From positions 1 through 8,772 of the forward strand of contig JANQGL010000107.1 of assembly GCA_028277325.1 (NCBI GenBank): a stretch of DNA of 8,772 nt. Direction: 5' to 3'. The notes beneath the pieces were generated by a model. The model was not told the origin of the DNA. It did no database searches and was given only the letters and a program-made list of their open reading frames with translations. The translations under genes were made by a program, and so were the position numbers. The DNA is from Magnetospira sp. Lineage in GTDB: Bacteria; Pseudomonadota; Alphaproteobacteria; Rhodospirillales; Magnetospiraceae. Position 1 is the first letter of the stretch. Each line of letters begins with the position of its first letter. Positions 1 to 6,514 of this stretch are shown here, piece by piece.

Positions 1-342
1 GAATCGCATCCCGATTTCCTGTTCCAGGGACGGCGGATCGACAAGCTGGAAAGCAAGATCCTCTACCTGCTGGGCAGCGGCTTCGCCGACCGCGACCCGG
101 AGCGCCGCATGACCTCCATCGCCGAGGACATGAAGGCGTTCATCTTCGGGGTGTCGCGGTTCGACGACATGATCAAGGCCATGCGCAAGACCGTGCTGGC
201 GCGCGACGCCCGCGAGATGGAGCACTTCCTGGCCGATTGCCAGGTCGCCACCGACGACGCCCTGGCGGTCGAGGTGCGCGAACTGCGGGAGTTCCGCGAC
301 CGGGCGATCCGCAACCTGGCCGGACCGGCCGGCGACCGGTGA
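1..342 (+). CDS. Unrecognised protein, C-terminal part (5' end outside window)
   Basis: The frame is open from base 1 and ends at TGA 340-342, so at least 113 residues of the C-terminus are present and the start lies upstream. An internal ATG at 109 is a poor start because the coding signal continues to its left, with nearly every codon ending in G or C. The visible protein is charged and helical: a segment around LESKILYLLGSGF, then an MTSIAEDMKAFIFGVSRFDDM stretch, then an Arg/Glu-rich C-terminal helix ending in NLAGPAGDR. I see no membrane segment, cysteine cluster or catalytic motif. I do not recognise the family. The antisense frame is also open over this whole stretch, but its composition (rich in His, Val, Gln, Gly) is that of a shadow. 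It could be the tail of a larger cytoplasmic protein. Confidence 0.75.
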   Translation, partial: ESHPDFLFQGRRIDKLESKILYLLGSGFADRDPERRMTSIAEDMKAFIFGVSRFDDMIKAMRKTVLARDAREMEHFLADCQVATDDALAVEVRELREFRDRAIRNLAGPAGDR

Positions 343-591
343 TCGCTCGGACGGCGGCGGATCGGGGGGACGGAGATTTCTTTCGGTCTCGTCCCGGATG
401 AGCCGCCAATCGGGCCCGACGTGACACTCCCGGCAGGGCGTCCAGTCGCCGGACGGGCGATGGCGCGGGTCCGGTTCCTCTCCGGCAAGGGGCGCCTCGA
501 CCCCGAAAGCGTCGCGCAGGTCGCGCACGCCGGACGGAATCTCGGAAAGAAGCGTTTTGACGTCGGCCGGAGTCACCTCCCGAGCGGACAC
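343..591 (-). CDS. Possible small protein with a CXXCH motif; end not defined
   Basis: This stretch between gapR and the left-hand gene has a minus-strand frame with coding-like base use: most codons end in G or C while second positions are mixed. The translation includes VTPADVKTLLSEIPSGVRDL, an acidic/Pro segment, then GDWTPCRECHVGPDWRLIRD and a Pro-rich tail. CRECH fits the CXXCH heme c attachment pattern, but no signal peptide is visible and two cysteines could equally bind a metal. Possible starts are TTG 609-607, GTG 591-589 and GTG 576-574; none has a well-placed ribosome site, although TTG 609 lies just after the gapR stop. There is no stop in this frame, or in either other minus-strand frame, before it runs deep into the antisense of the left-hand gene. 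It may be a real overlapping gene, a decayed remnant, or chance in GC-rich DNA. I give no function. Confidence 0.3.
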
Positions 592-613
592 CGCCGGCAG
601 GAGCGGCAACGGC

Positions 614-859
614 CTATTCCATATCCAACGCGCTCTTGTAGAGGTCGAGCAGTTCCTCGGCCTCGCGGCGGTCGGACTGGTCCATCTTGCGCAGGCGGAT
701 GATCTGGCGCAGCACCTTGGCGTCGAAACCGGCGCCCTTGGCTTCCGCGTAGACGTCCTTGATGTCGGCCGCGAGGTTGGCCTTCTCGTCCTCCAGGCGC
801 TCGATACGCTCGACGAAGCTGCGCAGGCGGTCGGCGGCGATTCCCCCGGTTTCGGCCAT
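614..859 (-). CDS. gapR: GapR-like DUF2312 (UPF0335) nucleoid-associated protein
   Basis: An 81-residue protein that matches the GapR/DUF2312 family almost end to end. A coiled-coil region at about residues 11-37 (RLRSFVERIERLEDEKANLA) leads into the family signature VYAEAKGAGFD (about 36-46), then a basic helix KVLRQIIRLRKMD and the C-terminal LLDLYKSAL helix. In Caulobacter the protein is about 89 residues, forms dimers and tetramers, clamps overtwisted AT-rich DNA ahead of polymerases and replication forks, and supports topoisomerase action. The start ATG (859-857) is preceded by an AAAGGGAAA ribosome site; the stop is TAG at 616-614. It is divergent from the response regulator gene and seems to be transcribed alone, unless the uncertain CXXCH frame downstream is real. 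The family call is firm; the DNA-binding role is transferred from the Caulobacter homologue. Confidence 0.93.
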   Translation of the reverse strand: MAETGGIAADRLRSFVERIERLEDEKANLAADIKDVYAEAKGAGFDAKVLRQIIRLRKMDQSDRREAEELLDLYKSALDME

Positions 860-1017
860 GGACGGTTTCCCTTTCGTGAATCTGGCGGATGAACGGCTTG
901 TTCCGGTTTAGCCTCCCGGCGACGACGTGGCAAGCTGTTGGCATCCCCTGTACGAATGGGCTAATAGTGATGCCAGGCAGGTGATTCCAACAACAACCTG
1001 CGGGACGGATCGTTTAG
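860..1017. promoter_or_regulatory. Divergent intergenic region between gapR and response regulator
   Basis: These 158 bases must hold the promoters of both flanking genes. For gapR (minus) the best pair I find is TTGCCA (933-928) and TAAACC (910-905) with a 17-base spacer; the -10 is poor. For the response regulator (plus) TTGGCA (938-943) and TAATAG (962-967) lie 18 bases apart, also weak. Just before the regulator start is an inverted repeat GCAGGT (977-982) / ACCTGC (996-1001) with a 13-base loop, which could form a hairpin in the leader. The promoter assignments are guesses; the repeat is directly visible. Confidence 0.35.
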
Positions 1018-2085
1018 GTGGCTCTATATAATTACGAACGTTTTTCGGTGTTTTTCGCCGAGGACAACCAGTTTGTCCGCCACACCATGCAGGACTTGCT
1101 GCGCCACCTCGGATTCGGGCGCGTCACCACGGTCGAGAACGGCCAGGAGGCGATCGAGCACCTGAAATCCCTGGGCGGGCCGGGCAAGCTGGGGCAGGGA
1201 ATCGACTTCGTCATTTCCGATCTGGTGATGGCGCCGATCAACGGCCTGCTGCTGCTGCGCTGGATTCGCACCGCCCGCGAATCCCCCAACCGGTTCATGC
1301 CGTTCATCATGCTGTCGGGGGCGGCCGACCGCAAGTACGTGGAGGCGGCGCGCGACCTCGGGGTGACCGAGTTCCTGGCCAAGCCGTTCTCGGTCACCTC
1401 GGTCTACAAGAAGATCATCGAGGTGACCGACTATCCGCGCCAGTACGTGATGACGCACGACTATTTCGGTCCCGATCGGCGGCGCCAGAAGGGCGGAATC
1501 GGGCCGGGCGGCGAAGATCGCCGGATGACCAGAGAGAACGACATCACGGTGGTCTACAACGCCAAGGAGATGAAGCGGCCGAAAAAGGGCGACACCGGAG
1601 TCTGGTATTTCCGGCTGCCCAACACGATGCGCGAAAAGGCGGGCGGCATCGGCGCCAGGGGAGGCGGCGAACTGCCCAACGAGCTTCTGGAGGTGGCCGA
1701 GGAGAAACTGGAGCGCGCCAAGCTCGACTTCACCACCTGGGCGCTCGACTATCTGGCGCAGCTGTCCGACCTGTGCACCGAGACCTTGATGCAGCCGGGT
1801 CGCCGCAACACCCATTTCGAGAAGATCAACCTGCTGGCCCTCGAGCTGCGCGGCCAGGGCGGCACCTTCGGATTCCCGCTGGTCACCATCATCGCCAAGG
1901 GCCTCTACAACATGACCCAGGAAGGCTGCCGCGAGGACGACAACGCGGTGGAAATCGTCAAGGCGCACATCGACGCCATGCGCGCGGTGATCCGCGAGAA
2001 GATCCGCGGCGACGGCGGGCCGCTCGGCAAGGAACTGCTGCAGGAACTGAAGAACTCGATCGACAAGTACACGGTCGTCGCGTGA
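1018..2085 (+). CDS. CheY-type response regulator with C-terminal HPt-like helical region
   Basis: A 355-residue cytoplasmic signalling protein. The N-terminal receiver domain (about residues 8-135) has all key residues: acidic pair E15-D16, phospho-acceptor D68 in VISDLVM, S100 in MLSGAAD, and K122 in FLAKPF. A linker with DYFGPDRRR (148-156), a motif I associate with receiver proteins of Rhodospirillales relatives, leads to a basic, Gly-rich stretch and then a helical C-terminal half (about 205-350). Within it, LELRGQGGTFGF (275-286) resembles the active-site helix of HPt phosphotransfer domains, but the position expected to be the phosphorylated His is Leu275. No DNA-binding or enzymatic output domain is seen, so it probably acts by protein contact or phosphate relay. 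The start is GTG 1018: an in-frame TAG sits immediately before it (1015-1017), and GGGACGGA at 1002-1009 is a plausible ribosome site. It is convergent with the histidine kinase gene, a possible partner. Confidence 0.85.
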   Translation: MALYNYERFSVFFAEDNQFVRHTMQDLLRHLGFGRVTTVENGQEAIEHLKSLGGPGKLGQGIDFVISDLVMAPINGLLLLRWIRTARESPNRFMPFIMLSGAADRKYVEAARDLGVTEFLAKPFSVTSVYKKIIEVTDYPRQYVMTHDYFGPDRRRQKGGIGPGGEDRRMTRENDITVVYNAKEMKRPKKGDTGVWYFRLPNTMREKAGGIGARGGGELPNELLEVAEEKLERAKLDFTTWALDYLAQLSDLCTETLMQPGRRNTHFEKINLLALELRGQGGTFGFPLVTIIAKGLYNMTQEGCREDDNAVEIVKAHIDAMRAVIREKIRGDGGPLGKELLQELKNSIDKYTVVA

Positions 2086-2093
2086 CCGCGACC

Positions 2094-2182
2094 GGCGGCC
2101 GGCCGCCATAGAGCGGCAGCACCGGGCCGGGGTCGCGCGACGAGGGCGCCCGGCACGATGATTCGTCCGTCCGGACGGAACG
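2094..2182. terminator. Two palindromes between convergent genes, possible bidirectional terminator
   Basis: The 118-base gap between the two convergent stops (2085 and 2204) contains two GC-rich palindromes. GGCGGCCGGCCGCC at 2094-2107 lies 8 bases after the response regulator stop. CGTCCGTCC/GGACGGAACG at 2164-2182 can pair as 9 bp with one bulged A and lies 21 bases beyond the kinase stop. Neither is followed by a T-run on either strand, so they are not classical intrinsic terminators. Termination is inferred from position and from hairpin potential. Confidence 0.4.
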
Positions 2183-2203
2183 ATGAGCACGAACGCCGTT
2201 CGG

Positions 2204-3454
2204 CTATGCGGAATCCGCCAGCGGCAACGTGAAGGTGAAGGTGCTGCCCCGGCCGGGCTCGGACTCGACCCATATCCGTCCGCCGTGGTTCTCCACCACC
2301 TTGCGGCAGATGGCGAGTCCGATCCCGGTTCCGCCGCCGAAGGCTTCCCGGGCGTGCAGGCGCTGGAACATCCGGAAGATGCGGTCCAGAAACTGTCCCT
2401 CGATCCCGATCCCGTTGTCGGCGACGGCGTATACGCCCATCTCGCGGTCGACCTTGCCCGAGAGGATGATGCGCGGCGGGCGGCCCTGATCGCAGTACTT
2501 AAGGGCGTTGGACAGCACGTTTACGAACAGCCGTTCGACCTCGGACTCGACCCCGTACACCGGCGGCAACTCGCCGACGACGGCAATGCGCCCTCCGCAG
2601 CCGTCCAGCGTCCCTCTCAACTGCGCGGTCACCCGCTCGATCAACGCCGGCAAGTCTATCCGGGTGCGCGCCATTTCGTATCGGCCGACCCTCGAAAAGG
2701 CGAGAACATCCAGGATCAAGCGATCCATGCGCTCCGCACCGCTCCGAACGAACCCGAAGTAGTCCATCATCCTCTTGTCGAACAGGTGCTTCCCATCGCG
2801 TTCGATGAGGCCGATATAGCTGCTGATCATGCGAAGGGGCTCGCGCAGGTCGTGAGACGTCACATAGGCGAACTGTTCGAGCTCCGAGTTGATCTTTCGC
2901 AATTGCGCTTCCTGAACTTTATGCGTCGTCGCATCGGAGAAGAACCCCGCATAGTGCGAGACCCTCCCGTCCCGATTGGTTATGGTGTTGATCGTGAGAA
3001 ATTCGGGGAAGGTATCTCCATTCTTTCTCCTGTTAACGATCTCGCCATGCCAGAATCCATTCTCGCTCAGGCTCTCCCACATTCTCCTGTAGAATTCCTT
3101 GTCATGGTGACCGGAGGAGAGAATCCGGGGCGTTCGACCGATGACGTCTTCGGCGCTGTATCCCGTGATCTGCGAGAACGCGCCGTTGACGAAGATGATG
3201 GTCTCGTCTGGATCCGTGAAAACGATCGCCTCGTTGCTGCGCTCGACGGCGTCGCTGAACAGCTGAAATTTATCGTTCAGGCATTGGATTTCGTCGTTCT
3301 TCTTGGCGAGTTCCCGGTTTGCGGTCGCCAGTTCGTTGGTCAGCAAGGAGAACTTCTCATAGAATTCCTGCTGTTCGTCGTCGCAGCCGATGAGAGGCGT
3401 CCTCGCTTGATCTCCGCGCCCGTCGATAGGGTTTCCCAAAACCTCATCCCTCAT
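2204..3454 (-). CDS. PAS-domain sensor histidine kinase
   Basis: A 416-residue kinase with no membrane segment, so a cytoplasmic sensor. Order of parts: a coiled coil (about 28-70, FYEKFSLLTNELATANREL); a PAS domain (about 66-180) with ITGYSAEDVIGR and the usual HGEIVNRRKNGD stretch; a HisKA dimerisation helix with phospho-acceptor H201 in VTSHDLREPL; and an HATPase_c domain with N-box N312-N316 (NVLSNALKY), G1 box DNGIGIE (346-352) and G2 box GGGTGIGLAI (373-382). There is no attached receiver domain. I chose ATG 3454 because it overlaps the stop of the upstream cobalamin-binding protein as ATGA; a longer frame to 3526 would add 24 unconvincing residues inside that gene. The overlap implies coupled translation and a shared function. 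Base composition drops to about 51% GC over sampled lines of the PAS-coding half against about 63-65% in sampled lines nearby, a sign of domain import. Confidence 0.93.
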   Translation of the reverse strand: MRDEVLGNPIDGRGDQARTPLIGCDDEQQEFYEKFSLLTNELATANRELAKKNDEIQCLNDKFQLFSDAVERSNEAIVFTDPDETIIFVNGAFSQITGYSAEDVIGRTPRILSSGHHDKEFYRRMWESLSENGFWHGEIVNRRKNGDTFPEFLTINTITNRDGRVSHYAGFFSDATTHKVQEAQLRKINSELEQFAYVTSHDLREPLRMISSYIGLIERDGKHLFDKRMMDYFGFVRSGAERMDRLILDVLAFSRVGRYEMARTRIDLPALIERVTAQLRGTLDGCGGRIAVVGELPPVYGVESEVERLFVNVLSNALKYCDQGRPPRIILSGKVDREMGVYAVADNGIGIEGQFLDRIFRMFQRLHAREAFGGGTGIGLAICRKVVENHGGRIWVESEPGRGSTFTFTLPLADSA

Positions 3455-4521
3455 GCAATGGTTTGCGCGACCCGCACGGCATCCGACGCGTCGGTCCCGC
3501 AGGCATCGGCACCGACCTCCCGCCAAAGTCCCTCGGCGACCTGGAACGGGTAGCCGCCGACCATCACCCGCGCGTCGCTGTTCTCGCGGATATGCTGAAC
3601 CATGCCCTCCAGGCTTCGGAGATTGCAGCTGACCGTCACCGACAACGCCACGACCCGCGCCTGCTTTCGCCGGGCCAGTTCGACGAGCCCTTGCGATGGC
3701 TGGTTGCCGCCCAGATAGGTCACATCCCAGCCATCGGCCTCCAGGTTGTCGGCGACGATTCGAGTCCCGATTTCATGCAGTTCGTTCGCACAGGCAGCCA
3801 CGATAATGCTCTGGTTTCGTTCTTTTTCGCGCCGCGTATCGCGGACGAACGGATAGAGTTGCGACAGCGCGACCTGCGTCACGGCGCTTCCGAAATGCTC
3901 CTGCGCGACGGAGATCTCGCCCAACTGCCATTTCCGGCCCAACTCCCGTTGCGAGCGTTGAATCACCTCGGCGTAGACGTCGTGCAGCGCCGCGCCGTCC
4001 GACACGGCCTCGACCACCGAATTGACCGCCCGGTCGCGGTCCGCGGCGACGAGCGCGTCCAGGTACCTGTGGGCGACCGGACTCAAGGGCGACGTCTCAT
4101 CCATGAAGGAGGGCAGGTCCGGCATCCCGGACGGCATCTCGCGGATGCACTCCAGGGCCCGCGTCAAATAGCTGACGGGGTCACCGGAAACCGACGGCGG
4201 CAGCACCTCGGACACCACATCGGAAATAAGGCTGTGCAGGCCGTCCACGAACGCGCCGGTGAAGCCGTGATGGACAAGCGTCGCGTAGCTCCAACGGGCG
4301 TAATCGACGAACAGTTCGGGGTGGCCGACGGCGACGGCGTCCGACAGAAACGCGATATGCGTCCTGGCGCCCCCGAGGAAACGGGAACGCCCCCTCTCGC
4401 CATAGACATCGACGGTTTCCTCGGCCTTGTCGAAGAGCCGCTCGCACGCCGCCCGCGCGATCTCCTCCGCATGAAGGTCAAGTTCCTCCGATGCCCGCCG
4501 ATTGTTTTGGTCGCCCATCAT
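3451..4521 (-). CDS. Cobalamin-binding sensor protein (helical N-terminus, B12 cap, B12-binding domain)
   Basis: A 356-residue cytoplasmic protein. The last 120 residues form a B12-binding Rossmann domain: CANELHEIG (244-252) keeps the cobalt-ligating His249 and Gly252 of the DxHxxG motif with Glu in place of Asp, followed by GWDVTYLGGNQP (264-275), ALSVTVS (292-298) and VGGYPF (321-326). Before it (about 150-225) is a four-helix cap of the CarH/MetH type with W198 and E208-H209 in KWQLGEISVAQEH, the residues that shield the upper cobalt face in the CarH light sensor. Residues 1-150 are an all-helical region I do not recognise. No DNA-binding domain is present, unlike CarH or LitR, so output must pass to a partner, most likely the kinase whose start overlaps this stop. 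The start is ATG 4521 or the adjacent ATG 4518, behind GGGACGG; in-frame sequence upstream is not protein-like. Ligand form and stimulus (light, oxygen or B12 level) are inferred. Confidence 0.88.
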   Translation of the reverse strand: MMGDQNNRRASEELDLHAEEIARAACERLFDKAEETVDVYGERGRSRFLGGARTHIAFLSDAVAVGHPELFVDYARWSYATLVHHGFTGAFVDGLHSLISDVVSEVLPPSVSGDPVSYLTRALECIREMPSGMPDLPSFMDETSPLSPVAHRYLDALVAADRDRAVNSVVEAVSDGAALHDVYAEVIQRSQRELGRKWQLGEISVAQEHFGSAVTQVALSQLYPFVRDTRREKERNQSIIVAACANELHEIGTRIVADNLEADGWDVTYLGGNQPSQGLVELARRKQARVVALSVTVSCNLRSLEGMVQHIRENSDARVMVGGYPFQVAEGLWREVGADACGTDASDAVRVAQTIA

Positions 4522-4596
4522 CCGTCCCACGCACCCGCCAACACCACGAGATCGTTCGACAGCGTTCAAAAAAAACGGTATTCTTTTGGTTAGCAG

Positions 4597-4625
4597 AATA
4601 TAACGGATTCTTGAAGAACCTGAAA
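4597..4625 (-). promoter_or_regulatory. Candidate promoter and palindrome upstream of cobalamin-sensor operon
   Basis: Upstream of the B12-sensor start, the minus strand reads TATATT (4602-4597), a 5/6 match to a -10 element. The hexamer 17 bases upstream, TTTCAG (4625-4620), is a poor -35. The spacer contains a perfect palindrome, TTCTTGAAGAA (4608-4618), where a repressor could block polymerase. An A8 run (4568-4575) lies further downstream. The stretch is clearly AT-richer than the genes around it. The palindrome is seen; the promoter is a proposal. Confidence 0.35.
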
Positions 4626-4656
4626 CACCCAATCCGTGCGCCCGACACGTTTGGTC

Positions 4657-4670
4657 GGCGTCCGGACGCC
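4657..4670 (-). terminator. Palindrome just after purQ, weak terminator candidate
   Basis: GGCGTCCGGACGCC is a perfect 14-base palindrome (5-bp stem, CCGG loop) beginning 3 bases beyond the purQ stop. No T-run follows it on the minus strand, so intrinsic termination is doubtful and some read-through into the cobalamin-sensor operon is possible. Confidence 0.3.
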
Positions 4671-4673
4671 CCG

Positions 4674-5366
4674 TCAACCGCCCAGGATCTTCGCCAGCCC
4701 GGCGAACATCGGCGTCCCGTCGGCGCCGCCCAGGAGCGGATCGGCCAGCCGCTCCGGGTGCGGCATCATGCCGAGCACGTTGCCCTTCTCGTTGACGATG
4801 CCGGCAATGTGCTGGCAACTGCCATTGGGGTTATCCTCCGGCGCCACCGCTCCCATCTCGGAACAATAGCGGAAGACGATCCGCCCCCGATCCTCCAGCC
4901 GCCGCAGGGTGAGTTCGTCGGCGAAGTAATTGCCGTCGTGATGGGCCACCGGGATGCGGATCACCTCGCCGGCCTCGTAGCCGTCGGTGAACGCCGTTTC
5001 GGCGTTCTCGACCAGCAGCCAGACGTCGCGGCAGACGAACCGGAGGTCGCGGTTGCGCATCAGGACGCCGGGCAGCAGCCCCGCCTCGGTCAGGACCTGG
5101 AAGCCGTTGCAGACCCCCAGCACGTGCACCCCGCGCTCGGCCGCCCGCTTGACCTCGGCCATGACCGGCGAATGCGACGCCATCGCCCCGCACCGCAGGT
5201 AGTCGCCGTAGGAAAAGCCGCCCGGCAGGGCGATCAGGTCGACGTCCGGCAGGTCGGTGTCGCGGTGCCAGACCATGTGCGGATCGCGGCCGGTGGCCTG
5301 GCGCAGGGCGACCCGCATGTCGCGGTCGCAGTTCGATCCGGGGAAGACGATGACGGCGGCGCGCAC
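4674..5366 (-). CDS. purQ: Phosphoribosylformylglycinamidine synthase, glutaminase subunit PurQ
   Basis: A 230-residue class I glutamine amidotransferase that releases ammonia from glutamine for the conversion of FGAR to FGAM in step 4 of purine synthesis, working in a complex with PurS and PurL. Visible landmarks are the N-terminal AAVIVFPGSNCDRD, the oxyanion segment ALPGGFSYGDYLRCGA (46-61), the nucleophile C86 in GVCNGFQ, and the catalytic H203 and E205 in GMMPHPER. Length is normal. The start is GTG 5366-5364, four bases after the purS stop, with a GGAG ribosome site inside the end of purS, so translation is probably coupled. It is third in the purC-purS-purQ operon. The gene usually found next in relatives, purL, is absent here; a B12-sensor operon follows instead. 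Confidence 0.97.
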   Translation of the reverse strand: MRAAVIVFPGSNCDRDMRVALRQATGRDPHMVWHRDTDLPDVDLIALPGGFSYGDYLRCGAMASHSPVMAEVKRAAERGVHVLGVCNGFQVLTEAGLLPGVLMRNRDLRFVCRDVWLLVENAETAFTDGYEAGEVIRIPVAHHDGNYFADELTLRRLEDRGRIVFRYCSEMGAVAPEDNPNGSCQHIAGIVNEKGNVLGMMPHPERLADPLLGGADGTPMFAGLAKILGG

Positions 5367-5370
5367 CGGA

Positions 5371-5610
5371 TCACTCCAGTTCGATGGCGTAGGATTCGAT
5401 CACCGTGTTGGCGAGCAACCGGCGGCACATCTCGTCGACCTCGGCATGCGCCTTGTCGGGGTCGGCCTCCGCCAGGTCCAGTTCGATCACCTTGCCCTGG
5501 CGCGCCCCGCCGACCCCGGCGAACCCGAGGGTGTTCAGGGCGGCGGCGATCGCCTTGCCCTGCGGGTCGAGAACCCCGGTCTTCAGCATCACGGTGACCT
5601 TGGCGCGCAT
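5371..5610 (-). CDS. purS: Phosphoribosylformylglycinamidine synthase subunit PurS
   Basis: A 79-residue protein with the PurS pattern: MRAKVTVMLKTGVLDPQGKA at the N-terminus, then LNTLGFAGVGGARQGKVIEL and a C-terminal LLANTVIESYAIEL. PurS is a small dimer that bridges PurQ and the small-type PurL and is needed for ammonia transfer between them. Its presence implies the three-subunit FGAM synthase rather than the single large gammaproteobacterial PurL. The start ATG 5610-5608 follows a strong GAGGAGG-type ribosome site (GAGGAGGCTCCGCC before ATG). It lies 25 bases after purC and 4 bases before purQ, clearly in one operon. Confidence 0.96.
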   Translation of the reverse strand: MRAKVTVMLKTGVLDPQGKAIAAALNTLGFAGVGGARQGKVIELDLAEADPDKAHAEVDEMCRRLLANTVIESYAIELE

Positions 5611-5635
5611 GGCGGAGCCTCCTCGGGCATCAAGT

Positions 5636-6400
5636 CTACTGCAGGGTCTCGGAACCCGGCACGTCGTTGGGGCCGCTTTCCGGCAGGATGCCGAGCCGGC
5701 GGGCCACCTCCTGGTAGGCTTCCTCGACCGAGCCCAGGTCGCGCCGGAAGCGGTCCTTGTCCAGTTTCTCGTTGGTCTCGACGTCCCACAGCCGGCACGA
5801 GTCGGGGCTGATCTCGTCGGCCAGGACGATCCGCATCTGATCGTTCTCCCACAGCCGCCCGAACTCCAGCTTGTAGTCGACCAGCCGCAGCCCGGTGCCA
5901 TAGAACAGGCCCGACAAATAGTCGTTGATGCGCAACGACAGGGACAGGATCTCGTCCAGCTCCTGCGGCGTCGCCCAGCCGAACGCGGTGACGTGCTCCT
6001 CGGCCACCAGCGGATCGTTCAACTCGTCGTTCTTGTAGCAGTACTCGACGATCGAGCGCGGCAGCGCGGAGCCCTCGGGAATGCCCAGCCGCTGGCTCAG
6101 CGACCCGGCCGCCACGTTGCGCACCACCACCTCGACCGGGATGATCTCCACCTGGCGGATGAGCTGTTCGCGCATGTTGAGGCGGCGGATGAAATGGGTC
6201 GGGATGCCCATCTCGCCGAGGCGCAGCATCAGGAACTCGGAAATGCGGTTGTTCAGCACCCCCTTGCCGGTGATGGTGCCCTTCTTCTTGTTGTTGAAGG
6301 CGGTGGCGTCGTCCTTGAAGTACTGCACCAGGGTGCCCGGTTCCGGACCCTCGAACAGCACCTTCGCCTTGCCCTCGTAAATCTGCCTGCGACGCGCCAT
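5636..6400 (-). CDS. purC: SAICAR synthetase PurC
   Basis: A 254-residue enzyme, phosphoribosylaminoimidazole-succinocarboxamide synthase, which joins CAIR and aspartate with ATP in purine synthesis. The N-terminal YEGKAK (8-13) is the nucleotide-binding start of the family. Both family signatures are intact: IIPVEVVVRNVAAGS (86-100) and LVDYKLEFG (173-181), followed by LADEISPDSCRLWD (193-206). Length is typical of the short bacterial form. The start ATG 6400-6398 has GGAAG eight bases upstream; the stop is TAG 5638-5636. It is the first gene of purC-purS-purQ and has a promoter candidate about 30 bases upstream. Confidence 0.97.
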   Translation of the reverse strand: MARRRQIYEGKAKVLFEGPEPGTLVQYFKDDATAFNNKKKGTITGKGVLNNRISEFLMLRLGEMGIPTHFIRRLNMREQLIRQVEIIPVEVVVRNVAAGSLSQRLGIPEGSALPRSIVEYCYKNDELNDPLVAEEHVTAFGWATPQELDEILSLSLRINDYLSGLFYGTGLRLVDYKLEFGRLWENDQMRIVLADEISPDSCRLWDVETNEKLDKDRFRRDLGSVEEAYQEVARRLGILPESGPNDVPGSETLQ

Positions 6401-6433
6401 GGCGGGACTTCCTTGTTGGCGGGATCAAGGCTC

Positions 6434-6462
6434 CTCATAGCAGGAGTCCCCGACCGGTTCAA
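6434..6462 (-). promoter_or_regulatory. Candidate promoter of purC-purS-purQ
   Basis: On the minus strand TTGAAC (6462-6457) and TATGAG (6439-6434) are separated by exactly 17 bases, each matching 4 of 6 consensus positions. Transcription would begin near 6427, giving a leader of about 27 bases before the purC ATG, too short for a riboswitch. I see no obvious PurR-type operator. Confidence 0.45.
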
Positions 6463-6514
6463 AGCGCTTGAGCGTGGCGCCAGCGAAATGCCGCCGTATG
6501 GCGCCGGATCGATT

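Noticed and set aside
557..892. Plus-strand frame of 111 codons opposite gapR
   Set aside because: It lies antisense to a protein clearly of the GapR family.
1024..2190. Long minus-strand frame (388 codons) opposite the response regulator
   Set aside because: It mirrors a clear receiver protein with all catalytic residues; its Arg/His/Val-rich sequence has no recognisable domain.
3455..3526. Longer start for the histidine kinase, adding 24 residues
   Set aside because: The added Arg/Cys-rich residues are shadow translation of the upstream gene; ATG 3454 has the ATGA overlap.
2183..3553. Plus-strand frame of 456 codons opposite the histidine kinase
   Set aside because: It is antisense to intact H, N, G1 and G2 boxes and has shadow-like composition.
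3463..4593. Plus-strand frame of 376 codons opposite the cobalamin-binding gene
   Set aside because: Antisense shadow; the minus strand shows the B12 cap and binding motifs.
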